A stretch of DNA of 64,000 bases from NCBI RefSeq assembly GCF_050107595.1, contig NZ_JBNILH010000002.1, forward strand, positions 1 to 64,000. The letters run 5' to 3'. This DNA comes from Bacillus_AB infantis_C (GTDB lineage Bacteria > Bacillota > Bacilli > Bacillales > Cytobacillaceae). The stretch's first letter is position 1. Each line of letters starts with the position of its first letter. Positions 24,532 through 34,306 of the stretch are shown here, in pieces. The position numbers and the translations under genes are program-made. Under the pieces are notes generated by a model that had not been told where the DNA came from, did not search any database, and saw only the letters and a program-made list of their open reading frames with translations.

Positions 24532-27500
24532 ATGTCTGTACGTTTTATATTAGGCCGGAGCGGCAGCGGCAAGACTTCGCTCTGCCTTGAAGAAATCAGG
24601 GAGAAAATGAAACATGAGCCGAATGGCCATCCAGTTATTTATCTGGTGCCTGAACAGATGACATTTCTTTCGGAATATAAGCTCATCACAACCCCCGGGC
24701 TTGGCGGGATGATCCGTACACAGGTGCTGTCATTCACAAGGCTTGCCTGGAAGGTGCTGCAGGAAACAGGCGGCATCAGCCGCTATCATTTGAACAGCAC
24801 CGGCGTCAATATGCTCATCAGAAAAATCATTGAAGATAAAAAGGATGACCTGAAAATCTTTCAGCGTGCAGCAGGCAAGAACGGCTTTATCGGTCAAATG
24901 GAGCAGATGCTGACAGAATTTAAGAGGTACTGTATCGAGCCTGAAGCTCTTGCAGGGAAACGGGAAGAACTTGAGTCCGGAAGGGGGAGCAGGGGGCTTC
25001 AGGACAAGCTGCATGATATGGAATTGATCTATAAGCAGTTTGAAGAAGGACTGCTTGGCAAATACGTAGATTCCGAGGACTATTTCCGCCTTCTTACTGA
25101 AAAAGCAGGGATGTCGGAGTATTTAAAAAATGCCGAGGTATATATCGACGGCTTTTACAGCTATACGCCCCAGGAATATATGATTATCCAGCAGCTTATC
25201 AAAGTCTGCAAAAAGGTGACGGTGACCTTTACACTCGACAGGCCTTATAAAACAGCAGTGCCTGACGACCTTCACCTTTTCAGGATGTCTGCAGAATCAT
25301 ATCAGTCTGTTTATGAGATTGCCAGGATGGCCGGGGCCGAGATGGAACAGGAAGTGCTTCTGAATGGTCAGCAGCGCTGGGACAATGAATCGCTCCGCCA
25401 TATGGAAAGAGCCTTCAACAGCCGGCCTGCAGAGCCTTTTGCAGGAAAAGCGAATGTCCATATTGCACAGGCAGTGAACCGTAGAGCAGAAATAGAAGGT
25501 GCCGCCAGAGAGATTAAGAGGCTGGCGGAATCAGAGGGATACCGCTATAAAGATATCGCTCTTTTAATGAGGAATGGACCGGTTTACCATGACATCATTG
25601 AAACAATATTCGATGATTACGGGATTCCGTTTTTTATCGATCAAAAGCGGACGATGATGAACCACCCGCTTATTGAGCTGATCCGCTCATCACTTGAAGT
25701 GATAACCGGCTTCTGGAGATATGAGCCTGTTTTTCGCGCGGTCAAAACCGAACTGCTGTTTCCATCCTGGGCAAATCTTGATGTGATCAGGGAAAAAATG
25801 GACAAGCTTGAAAACTATGTTCTTGCATACGGTGTCCAGGGGACGAAGTGGACAAAAAAGGACCGCTGGAACTATCGCCGCATCAGGGGGCTTGAGTTTG
25901 AATCGGTCGTCCAGACCGACTTGGAAAAAGAGCGGGAAGAAGAGCTGAATCAAATGAGGGATCTGATCGCCGCACCGATTCTCCGGCTCTCCAGGAGGCT
26001 TAAGAAGGCTGACAGCGGAAGAAGGCTGTGCGAGGCTGTCTATCTCTATTTGGAGGAACTGGATATCCCGACGAAGCTGGAGCGCTGGAAGCTGGAAGAG
26101 GAAGACAAGGGGAATCTTGTAAAAGCGAGGGAACATGACCAGGCCTGGAATGCTGTCATGGAGCTTCTCGACCAGTTTGTAGAAATGCTTGGGGACGAGA
26201 AGATCGGCATGAAGCAGTTTGCCTCCATCCTGGATTCAGGGATGGAATCGCTACGCTTCTCTCTTGTTCCGCCGGCCATGGACCAGGTGCTGGCAGCAGA
26301 TCTGGACAAGTCGCGTTTGTCGGATATAAAGGCCGCGTTTGTCATCGGGCTGAATGAAGGCGTTCTGCCTGGGAAGTTCACTGATGAAGGTGTGCTTGCT
26401 GATGCTGACCGGGAAAGACTTCTGCAGTCAGGGCTTAAAATTGCCCATGGCAGCAAGGTCAGGCTGCTGGATGAGGACTTTCTGGCTTATCGCGCGTTTT
26501 CCACCCCTTCCTCCCATCTGTATATCAGTTATCCGCTCGCAAATGAAGAAGGTAAGGCGCTGATGCCTTCGCCTTATATCAGCCGGGCAAACGAATTGTT
26601 TCCGGATGCGCGGCAGCTCACATGGATGGCGGATCCGTTCGAGCTTCCTGAGGAAGAGCAGTTATTATTCGCAGTGAATGAGGATACTAGCCTTTCCTAT
26701 CTGGCTTCCCAGCTCCAGATGAATAAAAGGGGCTATAAAATCAGCGGTATCTGGTGGGATGTCTACAACTATTATCAAGCCCACCCACGGCTCGGCGACA
26801 CGGCCAGAAAAGTGCTTTCCAGCCTGAACTACGAAAACAGAACGGCCAGGCTTTCGGAGGAGGCTGCGAAAGAACTGTACGGTGAAACAATCCAGGCCAG
26901 TGTATCAAGAATGGAGCTTTTCCACAGCTGCCCATTTTCTCATTTCGCCCAGCATGGCCTGAAGCTCAGGGACAGAAAGATCTTCCGCCTGGAAGCGCCT
27001 GATATCGGCGATCTGTTTCATGCAGCTTTAAAGTTCATCGCAGAGACCGTCATGGACAAAAGGATGTCCTGGTCTGACATGACAAGGCAGGAATGCGAGA
27101 AGCTTGCCAAAGAAGCAGTCGAGATGCTGGCGCCAAAGCTTCAGAATGAGATACTGCTGAGCTCGAACCGCCACTTTTATATCAAGCGGAAGCTTGAAAA
27201 TATCATCAGCAGGGCTTCATATATTCTAAGCGAGCATGCTAAGGCAAGCGGATTCTCACCGGTCGGGCTTGAGCTCGGGTTCGGGCCGAAGGACAAGCTT
27301 CCGCCATTGACCTTTAAGTTGAGGAATGGGACGAGCATGGAGCTGGTCGGCCGGATCGACCGGGTTGACAAAGCGGAAGATGAAAATGGGGTATACCTTC
27401 GTGTGATTGATTATAAATCCAGTGCAAAGGATCTGAATATCAGTGAGGTCTACTACGGGCTTGCCCTGCAGATGCTCACCTATCTGGATATCATCATCAC

Positions 27501-28023
27501 CCATTCAGGGGACATAGCAGGGAAACAGGCTGATCCAGCAGGTGTCATGTACTTCCATGTCCATAATCCGATCGTGAACTCCGCGAAGCTTCTCACGCTC
27601 GATGAGATCGAAGAGGAAATCTTTAAGAAGTTCAAAATGAACGGGCTGCTGCTCGGGGATGAAAATGTATTAAGGCTCATGGACCAGACACTTGATTCAG
27701 GTGACTCTTCGATTATATCGGCAGGATTTAAAAAGGACGGGACAATCACGAAAAGGTCGAAGGTTGCAACAAGGACTGACTTTGACAGCCTCCGGAAATT
27801 TGTCCGCGGAACCTATACAAAAACCGGGGATGCGATCGTAAGCGGGTCAGCAGATATCTCCCCTTATAAAATGAAGGACAAGGTGCCATGCACATTCTGT
27901 TCGTTTAAATCGGTCTGCCAGTTTGATGAATCGGTTGAATCGAATGAATACAGGGTACTTTCCCCTAAGTCTAATGAAGAACTGATGGATAGGATACGAA
28001 AGGAGGCGGGAGATATTGGCTAA
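24532..28023 (+). CDS. addB: AddB, helicase-nuclease subunit B
   Basis: An 1163-aa AddB. Walker A-like GRSGSGKTS near the N-terminus, UvrD-like folds, and a C-terminal RecB-type nuclease domain (VIDYKSS, IDRVDKAED). The iron-sulfur cluster cysteines are at 800 (HSCPFS), 1120, 1123 and 1129 (CTFC and C in FKSVC), within one residue of the positions in B. subtilis AddB. With AddA it resects double-strand breaks until Chi, preparing ends for RecA. ATG 24532 with GGGGAGG is the start. The 3' end overlaps addA by 8 nt. Confidence 0.96.
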   Translation: MSVRFILGRSGSGKTSLCLEEIREKMKHEPNGHPVIYLVPEQMTFLSEYKLITTPGLGGMIRTQVLSFTRLAWKVLQETGGISRYHLNSTGVNMLIRKIIEDKKDDLKIFQRAAGKNGFIGQMEQMLTEFKRYCIEPEALAGKREELESGRGSRGLQDKLHDMELIYKQFEEGLLGKYVDSEDYFRLLTEKAGMSEYLKNAEVYIDGFYSYTPQEYMIIQQLIKVCKKVTVTFTLDRPYKTAVPDDLHLFRMSAESYQSVYEIARMAGAEMEQEVLLNGQQRWDNESLRHMERAFNSRPAEPFAGKANVHIAQAVNRRAEIEGAAREIKRLAESEGYRYKDIALLMRNGPVYHDIIETIFDDYGIPFFIDQKRTMMNHPLIELIRSSLEVITGFWRYEPVFRAVKTELLFPSWANLDVIREKMDKLENYVLAYGVQGTKWTKKDRWNYRRIRGLEFESVVQTDLEKEREEELNQMRDLIAAPILRLSRRLKKADSGRRLCEAVYLYLEELDIPTKLERWKLEEEDKGNLVKAREHDQAWNAVMELLDQFVEMLGDEKIGMKQFASILDSGMESLRFSLVPPAMDQVLAADLDKSRLSDIKAAFVIGLNEGVLPGKFTDEGVLADADRERLLQSGLKIAHGSKVRLLDEDFLAYRAFSTPSSHLYISYPLANEEGKALMPSPYISRANELFPDARQLTWMADPFELPEEEQLLFAVNEDTSLSYLASQLQMNKRGYKISGIWWDVYNYYQAHPRLGDTARKVLSSLNYENRTARLSEEAAKELYGETIQASVSRMELFHSCPFSHFAQHGLKLRDRKIFRLEAPDIGDLFHAALKFIAETVMDKRMSWSDMTRQECEKLAKEAVEMLAPKLQNEILLSSNRHFYIKRKLENIISRASYILSEHAKASGFSPVGLELGFGPKDKLPPLTFKLRNGTSMELVGRIDRVDKAEDENGVYLRVIDYKSSAKDLNISEVYYGLALQMLTYLDIIITHSGDIAGKQADPAGVMYFHVHNPIVNSAKLLTLDEIEEEIFKKFKMNGLLLGDENVLRLMDQTLDSGDSSIISAGFKKDGTITKRSKVATRTDFDSLRKFVRGTYTKTGDAIVSGSADISPYKMKDKVPCTFCSFKSVCQFDESVESNEYRVLSPKSNEELMDRIRKEAGDIG

Positions 28024-31000
28024 AGCAATTATCCCTCCAAAGCCCGAGGGGGCAACCTGGACGGACGACCAGTGGAAGGCGATCATGGCCTCGGGCCAGG
28101 ATATCCTTGTGGCCGCAGCAGCAGGCTCCGGAAAAACAGCAGTGCTGGTAGAAAGGATCATCAGCAAGATTGTATCCCGGGAAGAGCCGGTCAATGTGGA
28201 TGAGCTCCTTGTTGTGACCTTTACGAATGCCTCTGCTGCAGAAATGAGGCATCGAATCGGGGAGGCGCTTGAGAAAGCAATAAACAAGGATCCGCAGTCT
28301 GCTCATCTGCGCAGGCAGCTCAGCCTGCTGAGCAGGGCCTCCATATCTACGCTTCATTCCTTCTGCCTTGAGGTGATCCGGAAATATTATTATCTGATCG
28401 ATATCGATCCCGGCTTCCGCATTGCCGATGAGACAGAGGGGCAGCTCCTCAGGGATGAAGTCATTGAAGAACTGTTCGAAGAAGAATACGGCAAGGAAAA
28501 CAATGAAGACTTTTACCGTCTGGTCGATGCTTTCACGAGCGACAGGAGTGACGCAGCCCTCCAGGATATCATCAGGGAGCTGTATGATTTTGCGCGTTCC
28601 AACCCGGCGCCCGATCAATACCTCAATATGATTTCAGAGATGTATGAAGTCAGCAGCGATGCAAAACTGGAAGAGCTTCCGTTCATGTCAAGCGTCCTTT
28701 TCGACATCGGACTGCAGCTTGAAGGATCAAGGCAGCTGCTTGAAAATGCGCTTGAGCTTGCCAAAACGCCTGGCGGACCCGCTCCGAGAGCTGAGAATTA
28801 TATGGACGATATCAGGATGGTTGAGACCTTGATTGCTGCCAACAATGATTCATGGGCCAGCCTAAACGAAGCCATGCAGCTTTGGAGCTTTGGCCGCGCG
28901 AAAAATTGCAAAGGCGATGAATATGATCCCGGCCTGGTCAAGCAGGCCCAAAAATATAGAGATAAGGCAAAGAAAATGATCCAGGATCTGGAGGAGGAAT
29001 TTTTCTCGCGCAGGCCGGAAAGCTTTATCAAGGATATCCGCGAGATGAAGCCGCATATCGATGTACTCATAGGTCTCGTTAAAACATTTTCAGAGAAATT
29101 CAACAGCGTAAAAAGTGAGAAGGGACTTGTTGATTTTGCCGATCTGGAGCATTTTTGCCTGGAAATCCTTTCTGATCCATCGGCAAGGAGGGAGGGTGCA
29201 ATTTTACCATCCGAGCCCGCCCTTTTTTACCGGGATCATTTCAAGGAAGTACTGGTTGATGAATACCAGGATACCAATATGGTTCAGGAAGCGATCCTGC
29301 AGCTGGTGACTGAAGATGGGGAAGAGACGGGCAATCTGTTCATGGTGGGTGATGTGAAGCAGTCCATTTACCGGTTCAGGCTGGCTGAGCCCAATCTGTT
29401 CCTCGGCAAATATACGCGCTTTACGGTTGATGGAGAGAAGACAGGATTAAAAATCGACCTTGCGAGAAACTTCCGCAGCAGAAGGGAAGTGCTCGATGGG
29501 ACCAACTTCCTTTTCAAACAAGTGATGGGACGGAAGGTTGGGGAAATTGAGTATGACGAGGCCGCAGAGCTTGTCAAGGGAGCTTCCTATCCGGAGGACC
29601 TGCCGTACCCGGTTGAGCTTCATCTGATCGACCTGGACGGACAGGATAAGGCCGAAAGCGGGGAAGCGGATGAAACTGATGCGGGTTATGACCTTGAGGA
29701 TCTAGAGCAGTCACAGCATGAAGCAAGGCTGATGGCTGAAAAAATCAAGGAAATGCTGTCTTCCGGCAAAAAAGTGTATGAGCCGAAATCAGGCACATAC
29801 CGTCCTTTAATGTACCGCGATATTGTCATCCTTCTTAGATCAATGACATGGGCTCCGCAAATTATGGAGGAGTTCAAAAAACAGGGGATTCCGATTTATG
29901 CGAATCTGTCTTCGGGCTATTTTGAAGCTACCGAGATAGCCATTATGATGAGCCTGTTAAAAGTGATAGACAATCCGCATCAGGATATCCCGCTTGCCTC
30001 TGTTTTGAGGTCTCCGATTGTCGGCCTTAATGAGGAAGATCTTGCCCAGATCCGAATTGCCGACAAAAAAGGTTCCTTTTATGAAGCTATGAAGTCGTTT
30101 TGTGCAACAAGGAAAAGCGGTGACCTGTATGATATAGTCAAGCCGTTTTTCCTTAAGGTTGCTGAGTGGAGGTCGATGGCCAGGCAAGGCGGGCTTTCCG
30201 AGCTGATCTGGCAGCTTTACCGCGATACCCATTTCTATGATTTTGCCGGAGGAATGCCCGGCGGCAAGCAAAGGCAGGCCAATCTCCGTGCACTCTATGA
30301 CCGGGCACGCCAGTATGAAGAAACTTCCTTCAGGGGCCTTTTCCGCTTCCTGCGTTTCATTGAACGGATGAGGGAGCGGGGCGATGACCTTGGGGCAGCG
30401 CGTGCGCTCGGCGAACAGGAGGATGTGGTGAGAATGATGACCATCCACAGCAGCAAGGGGCTTGAGTTCCCTGTCGTATTTGCTGCAGGCCTTGCAAGGC
30501 AGTTCAACACAATGGATTTGAAAAAGCCCTACCTGCTTGATAAGGAATATGGATTTGCGGCCAAATACGTGAATCCGGAAAAGCGGATCTCATATCCGTC
30601 CCTGCCTCAGCTTGCTTTTAAAAGGAAAAAGAAAATGGAAATGCTGGCAGAGGAAATGCGTGTTCTGTATGTAGCGCTGACGCGCGCCAAAGAACATCTT
30701 TTCCTGGTGGCAAGCGTGAAAAATGCGGACAAGAAACTGGCGGGCTGGCAGCAGGGTGCCAAAAAAGACAGCTGGCTGCTGGATGAATATGAACGGGCGG
30801 CTGCTTCCAGCTATCTTGATTGGATCGGCCCCGCACTTGTCCGCCACCGGGACGGGGAGCCGCTGAGAAGCGGACAGGATGATGCAATAGGGAGCCGGGG
30901 AGAAATTGCTTCACATCCTTCGTCCTGGAGCGTTGAAATCAGGCAGGCAGCCGTTACTCCTGGCCAGGAGGAGGACAGCGATGAAGCCGGGGAGCAGTGG

Positions 31001-31777
31001 ATTGACAGAGTGTATGAAGGCAAGCCGGTGCCGGCGGAGTCTCCTTTTAAAGAGGAGATACAAAAATCACTTTCCTGGCAGTACAGCTACCCTTCTGCTG
31101 CTTCCCATAAGTCGAAGCAGTCTGTTTCAGAAATGAAGCGGCAAAGTGAAGTGAAGGATGAAGAGAGCGGCAGCGATCTCGTCAGAAATCTGAAAAAGCC
31201 GATCCTGAACCGGCCAAGGTTCATGCAGGAAAAATCGATGACACCTGCCGAGAGGGGCACGGCGATGCATATGGTCATGCAGCATGCAGATCTTTCAAAT
31301 CCTGTGACGGAAGAGTCCATTGCGGTGCAGCTGGCGGAGATGAAAGATCGGGAGCTTCTCACGGATGAGCAGGTCCAGGTGATCGACCCGGCTCTCATTG
31401 CGGGATTTTTTCAATCGCCTCTTGGCCAGAGGATGAGAAAAGCTGCAAGAATCCAGCGGGAGGTCCCTTTTAACCTGGCATTGCCGGCAAGCGCCGCCTA
31501 CCCGGATTGGAAAGGCACCGAAGAACCGGTGCTTGTCCAGGGTATCATCGACTGTATTTTCGAGGATGAGCATGGGACAGTCCTCCTTGATTATAAATCC
31601 GACAGCATCCATGGACGCTATAAGGGCGGATTTGAGGAGGCAAAGCCGGTCCTCGAAAAAAGGTATGATATTCAGATAGGATTATATGCAAAAGCTTATG
31701 AGGCTATTACTAAGGACTCTGTCGATGAAAGGTATCTATTCTTTTTTGACGGGGGCCATATTTTAAAGCTTGAATAG
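28016..31777 (+). CDS. addA: AddA, ATP-dependent helicase-nuclease subunit A
   Basis: A 1253-aa SF1A helicase with Walker A AAAGSGKTAVL, the TNASAAEMR motif, Walker B VDEYQDTN, GDVKQSIYRFR, the HSSKGLEFPVVF motif and LYVALTRAKE, then a C-terminal RecB nuclease domain (IDCIFED ... LLDYKSD). It supplies the 3'-5' helicase and the 3'-strand nuclease of AddAB. TTG 28016 with AAAGGAGG is the start; coupling to addB is by overlap. A terminator follows at 31789. Confidence 0.96.
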   Translation: MAKAIIPPKPEGATWTDDQWKAIMASGQDILVAAAAGSGKTAVLVERIISKIVSREEPVNVDELLVVTFTNASAAEMRHRIGEALEKAINKDPQSAHLRRQLSLLSRASISTLHSFCLEVIRKYYYLIDIDPGFRIADETEGQLLRDEVIEELFEEEYGKENNEDFYRLVDAFTSDRSDAALQDIIRELYDFARSNPAPDQYLNMISEMYEVSSDAKLEELPFMSSVLFDIGLQLEGSRQLLENALELAKTPGGPAPRAENYMDDIRMVETLIAANNDSWASLNEAMQLWSFGRAKNCKGDEYDPGLVKQAQKYRDKAKKMIQDLEEEFFSRRPESFIKDIREMKPHIDVLIGLVKTFSEKFNSVKSEKGLVDFADLEHFCLEILSDPSARREGAILPSEPALFYRDHFKEVLVDEYQDTNMVQEAILQLVTEDGEETGNLFMVGDVKQSIYRFRLAEPNLFLGKYTRFTVDGEKTGLKIDLARNFRSRREVLDGTNFLFKQVMGRKVGEIEYDEAAELVKGASYPEDLPYPVELHLIDLDGQDKAESGEADETDAGYDLEDLEQSQHEARLMAEKIKEMLSSGKKVYEPKSGTYRPLMYRDIVILLRSMTWAPQIMEEFKKQGIPIYANLSSGYFEATEIAIMMSLLKVIDNPHQDIPLASVLRSPIVGLNEEDLAQIRIADKKGSFYEAMKSFCATRKSGDLYDIVKPFFLKVAEWRSMARQGGLSELIWQLYRDTHFYDFAGGMPGGKQRQANLRALYDRARQYEETSFRGLFRFLRFIERMRERGDDLGAARALGEQEDVVRMMTIHSSKGLEFPVVFAAGLARQFNTMDLKKPYLLDKEYGFAAKYVNPEKRISYPSLPQLAFKRKKKMEMLAEEMRVLYVALTRAKEHLFLVASVKNADKKLAGWQQGAKKDSWLLDEYERAAASSYLDWIGPALVRHRDGEPLRSGQDDAIGSRGEIASHPSSWSVEIRQAAVTPGQEEDSDEAGEQWIDRVYEGKPVPAESPFKEEIQKSLSWQYSYPSAASHKSKQSVSEMKRQSEVKDEESGSDLVRNLKKPILNRPRFMQEKSMTPAERGTAMHMVMQHADLSNPVTEESIAVQLAEMKDRELLTDEQVQVIDPALIAGFFQSPLGQRMRKAARIQREVPFNLALPASAAYPDWKGTEEPVLVQGIIDCIFEDEHGTVLLDYKSDSIHGRYKGGFEEAKPVLEKRYDIQIGLYAKAYEAITKDSVDERYLFFFDGGHILKLE

Positions 31778-31788
31778 AGATAATAAAA

Positions 31789-31818
31789 AAGCAAAAGGGG
31801 AGACTCTTTTGCTTCTTT
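31789..31818 (+). terminator. Terminator after addA
   Basis: AAGCAAAAG/CTTTTGCTT stem, 8-nt loop, then CTTTCTT. It lies only 30 bp before the HNH gene, so that gene is either read through or has its own promoter. Confidence 0.8.
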
Positions 31819-31847
31819 CTTCATCAACGCTGAAGGGAGCTGGATTC

Positions 31848-32150
31848 ATGGGGAAAAGAAGCAATGCAGAGGGCATATGTGAGCTCTGCAGACGTGAGCC
31901 TGTCGAAGTGACGGTCCATCATCTTACACCGAAGGAGTTTGGCGGGACATTCCTGCCGACGGCCAATCTTTGCATTCCGTGCCATAAGCAGATCCATGCT
32001 TTATATCCCAATTCTGAATTGGCAGCGAGGCTGAATACAATCGGGCTTTTAAAGGAAGATCCCCAGATTGCCAAATTTCTGAAATGGATAAAAAAACAGC
32101 CTTCATCAAAGCTGACAAAGGCTAAAAAGTCGAATGCGAGAAAAAAATAG
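31848..32150 (+). CDS. yisB: Small HNH-motif protein YisB-like
   Basis: A 100-aa protein with an HNH (His-Me finger) core: zinc Cys pairs CELC and CIPC frame VTVHHLTPKEFGG and the final CHKQIHALYP helix. The C-terminus is strongly basic. Synteny with addBA and gerP matches B. subtilis yisB, also called hlpB and reported, as I recall, to affect processing of AddA intermediates. ATG 31848 (GGGAGC upstream) excludes a 26-residue leader that overlaps the addA terminator. Confidence 0.82.
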   Translation: MGKRSNAEGICELCRREPVEVTVHHLTPKEFGGTFLPTANLCIPCHKQIHALYPNSELAARLNTIGLLKEDPQIAKFLKWIKKQPSSKLTKAKKSNARKK

Positions 32151-32193
32151 AGATTGCCAGGTGCTTTTAAGACGCAGGAAGGGCCGGAAGCCC

Positions 32194-32412
32194 TTAGTTA
32201 TTCCCGACGTTTGGCTGATCAATCAGATTGGTATCAAGTACATTGCTGGCATTAAGGCCGTTATTTGTGATAATGAATCCGCCCGTATTGAAGGCGCCCT
32301 GGCCGCTCGTTGATTTGGAGTTACTTTTCGGGGAGATGTACAGGGCATCCCCGAATTGCACGATTCCCCCTCCAACATTCACAATCTGCACAGGTCCGAT
32401 GATTGCAGGCAT
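32194..32412 (-). CDS. gerPF: Spore germination protein GerPF
   Basis: A 72-aa GerPA/GerPF-family protein (MPAIIGPVQIVNVGGG ... QGAFNTGGFIITNNGLNASN), last gene of the gerP operon. GerP proteins are inner-coat components needed for germinants to pass the coat. It is paralogous to GerPA at the other end of the operon. AAGGAAGTGG precedes the ATG. The stop codon overlaps an AAGGGC/GCCCTT hairpin without a T-run. Confidence 0.93.
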   Translation of the reverse strand: MPAIIGPVQIVNVGGGIVQFGDALYISPKSNSKSTSGQGAFNTGGFIITNNGLNASNVLDTNLIDQPNVGNN

Positions 32413-32458
32413 TGTACCACTTCCTTTTTTTCTGGCATTGCTTTACCCGCCCCTTCTG

Positions 32459-32836
32459 TCAGGTTTCCTGAAGAGGCAGAAGCTGGCGGATATGCTTGAC
32501 GCGCGATTCCATTGAAACTTGGCCGCTGTTGCCGATATGGAGCATGGATGAAGCTGAAATACCGATAATATCTATAGAATCAACCTTAATCGCAGGCTTG
32601 CCCTGATGTACATACATTTGAAGGGCATCTTCCAGGGCCGGAAGGGGAAGCGGCTCTGTAAAGATTGGATAATCACTGTACCTTCCCTCATTTCCGAAGA
32701 AAATCTCAGCTTCCCGCTGTACAGCAAGCGCTCTTGAAAACCCCTGTATATACTCAGAATCTCCCACTTGTATGATCGATGAAAAGGAGACGGTATCTAC
32801 ATTCAGTTTATTGACTATTGCTGTTCTCTGAAGCAT
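32459..32836 (-). CDS. gerPE: Spore germination protein GerPE
   Basis: A 125-aa soluble GerPE. It contains two GerP-type motifs, TVSFSSIIQVGDS and IIGISASSMLHIGNSG, resembling the beta-hairpin found in GerPB and GerPD. It starts 4 nt after the gerPD stop with CCGGAGTG as Shine-Dalgarno, so is translationally coupled. Confidence 0.9.
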   Translation of the reverse strand: MLQRTAIVNKLNVDTVSFSSIIQVGDSEYIQGFSRALAVQREAEIFFGNEGRYSDYPIFTEPLPLPALEDALQMYVHQGKPAIKVDSIDIIGISASSMLHIGNSGQVSMESRVKHIRQLLPLQET

Positions 32837-32840
32837 GTCA

Positions 32841-33017
32841 TCACTCCGGAGTCAGCGGCACGAACGGTCCGATTATAAGGGATTCCGCCGGGGTATCAAA
32901 GGTTGAGGCAAGCTGGATGGTCTGGGTGTCGCCAACCATCAGCAGAGATGAGCTTGACACACCGATGACGTGGATGCTGCCGACATTCAAGTCTCTGTTA
33001 TAAACCTCGAAGTTCAT
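32841..33017 (-). CDS. gerPD: Spore germination protein GerPD
   Basis: A 58-aa GerPD: MNFEVYNRDLNVGSIHVIGV then SSSSLLMVGDT. The true start is ATG 33017, overlapping the gerPC stop as ATGA; the longer open frame upstream is the gerPC region read in another phase. Confidence 0.9.
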   Translation of the reverse strand: MNFEVYNRDLNVGSIHVIGVSSSSLLMVGDTQTIQLASTFDTPAESLIIGPFVPLTPE

Positions 33018-33631
33018 TCTTTCTTCATCCCTTTCATAGTTTCGGGCAGATTCCCAAGGAAGGCTTTCACCCCGTTGCGGATCTCCCCTTTTATCAGGGA
33101 AGCAGCTTCTTTCCACCAGCCTTCGGGATTCCTTGCCATCTGCTGATTATTTTGAGCCTGCTTCATATAGTAGTCGATCCTGCTTGGCAGCTGTTTTTTT
33201 ACATCTTCTTTTATAAAAGAAAGATAGGAAGAGTCCGCCTCCAAATTCAGCCCGCCAGCCGCTTCTGCATAGACCTGCGGCAGATCTTTCTCCAGAAAAG
33301 CCTCGATGTCTTCCTCAATTTCCACTGCTCTTTGCATCTGTCCCTGCGGGGCGGGAGGAACAGATACATTGCTGCCTTTAACAGCAAAGTCTTCTATTCC
33401 CTGGAGCTCTGACGGATTCAATCCGATATTCAATGTCCCTTCTAAAGTTTCAACTTTCAGCTGGTCGAATTTGTATTCAATGGTATCCACCTGGATTGGC
33501 GGGCGGTCTTTGAGTGCGTTCAGCTGCTGCTGCAGTTCGCCGGCCAATTTCTCCAGCTTTTTGATCCTGCTGTCCTGATAATGGACAAACTGATGGAGCT
33601 TCTGCAAATACGTGTAAAAGTCCTGATTCAA
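33014..33631 (-). CDS. gerPC: Spore germination protein GerPC
   Basis: A 205-aa GerPC, the largest of the operon. The N-terminal coiled coil (residues about 8-42, FVHYQDSRIKKLEKLAGELQ) is followed by TIEYKFDQLKVETLEGTLNIG, typical of the family. It begins with TTG after GGGGTGG. It probably acts as scaffold for the small GerP proteins, which is inference. Confidence 0.92.
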   Translation of the reverse strand: MNQDFYTYLQKLHQFVHYQDSRIKKLEKLAGELQQQLNALKDRPPIQVDTIEYKFDQLKVETLEGTLNIGLNPSELQGIEDFAVKGSNVSVPPAPQGQMQRAVEIEEDIEAFLEKDLPQVYAEAAGGLNLEADSSYLSFIKEDVKKQLPSRIDYYMKQAQNNQQMARNPEGWWKEAASLIKGEIRNGVKAFLGNLPETMKGMKKE

Positions 33632-33669
33632 GCGGCCACCCCTTTTCGTGTATAGTCATTTCTTGAAGG

Positions 33670-33903
33670 CTACCTTGCATAACCCGTAACGCCCGGCGAA
33701 GAAAGAGGGACTGCGGGCGCTTCGATCGGCGTTCCTCCTGGAGACGATGCCTGGGGTGCAGGCTCCAGGAAGCCCCCGGTATTATACAAAAAGGAAGCAG
33801 GCTTGATGATTCCCGCACTCCCGATCTGGAAGACAGAGGAATTTGTCAGTCCTCCTATGCGGATATTGCTGATATGAATGGTTTGCTGTATATAGAAATT
33901 CAT
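33670..33903 (-). CDS. gerPB: Spore germination protein GerPB
   Basis: A 77-aa GerPB: MNFYIQQTIHISNIRIGGLTN and SSVFQIGSAG followed by a Pro-rich tail. The start has GGGTGATC upstream; 15 bp separate it from gerPA. Confidence 0.92.
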   Translation of the reverse strand: MNFYIQQTIHISNIRIGGLTNSSVFQIGSAGIIKPASFLYNTGGFLEPAPQASSPGGTPIEAPAVPLSSPGVTGYAR

Positions 33904-33918
33904 ACGATCACCCTATGG

Positions 33919-34140
33919 TCAAGCATTGAAATAATTGCCCTGGTCGACCCCGTCCTGATCAAACGTATTGGTCGTGCTCTGCCTGTTATAGACATTAAGT
34001 CCATCTCCGGTATTGAATGAGCCAGCGCCGGAAAAGGTCTTGGCATTGGAAAGAGGCATGATTTTGTAGACATCCCCAATATGGAAGACGGAACTGCTTC
34101 CGATTGATATTACCTGTGCGACTCCTACGATTGCCGGCAT
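33919..34140 (-). CDS. gerPA: Spore germination protein GerPA
   Basis: A 73-aa GerPA (MPAIVGVAQVISIGSSS ... GSFNTGDGLNVYN), first gene of the six-gene gerP operon. AAAGGATG lies 7 nt before the ATG. Expression in the late mother cell is inferred from the sigma-K promoter immediately upstream. Confidence 0.93.
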   Translation of the reverse strand: MPAIVGVAQVISIGSSSVFHIGDVYKIMPLSNAKTFSGAGSFNTGDGLNVYNRQSTTNTFDQDGVDQGNYFNA

Positions 34141-34173
34141 ATTAAAACATCCTTTGACTATTGGTTTCTGTAC

Positions 34174-34200
34174 TATCGTATGTGCCTATGGCAGGAATGT
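34174..34200 (-). promoter_or_regulatory. Sigma-K promoter of gerPABCDEF
   Basis: On the minus strand, AC (34200-34199), 16-bp spacer and CATACGATA (34182-34174) match the sigma-K consensus AC-N16/17-CATAnnnTA at every specified base. It lies 34 bp before gerPA, as expected for a coat-stage operon. Confidence 0.88.
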
Positions 34201-34306
34201 GATAAGAAAGCCCAAAATAATGGAGCTGAAGCTATCCTGCTGTGTAATTGAATGAAAGATATGTTAAAATGACAGTAAATTCAGACTTTTTATGAGGAGG
34301 CTGTTT

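Noticed and set aside
32179..32196. Terminator for the gerP operon
   Set aside because: An AAGGGC/GCCCTT hairpin overlaps the gerPF stop, but no T-run follows on either strand, so it was not called.
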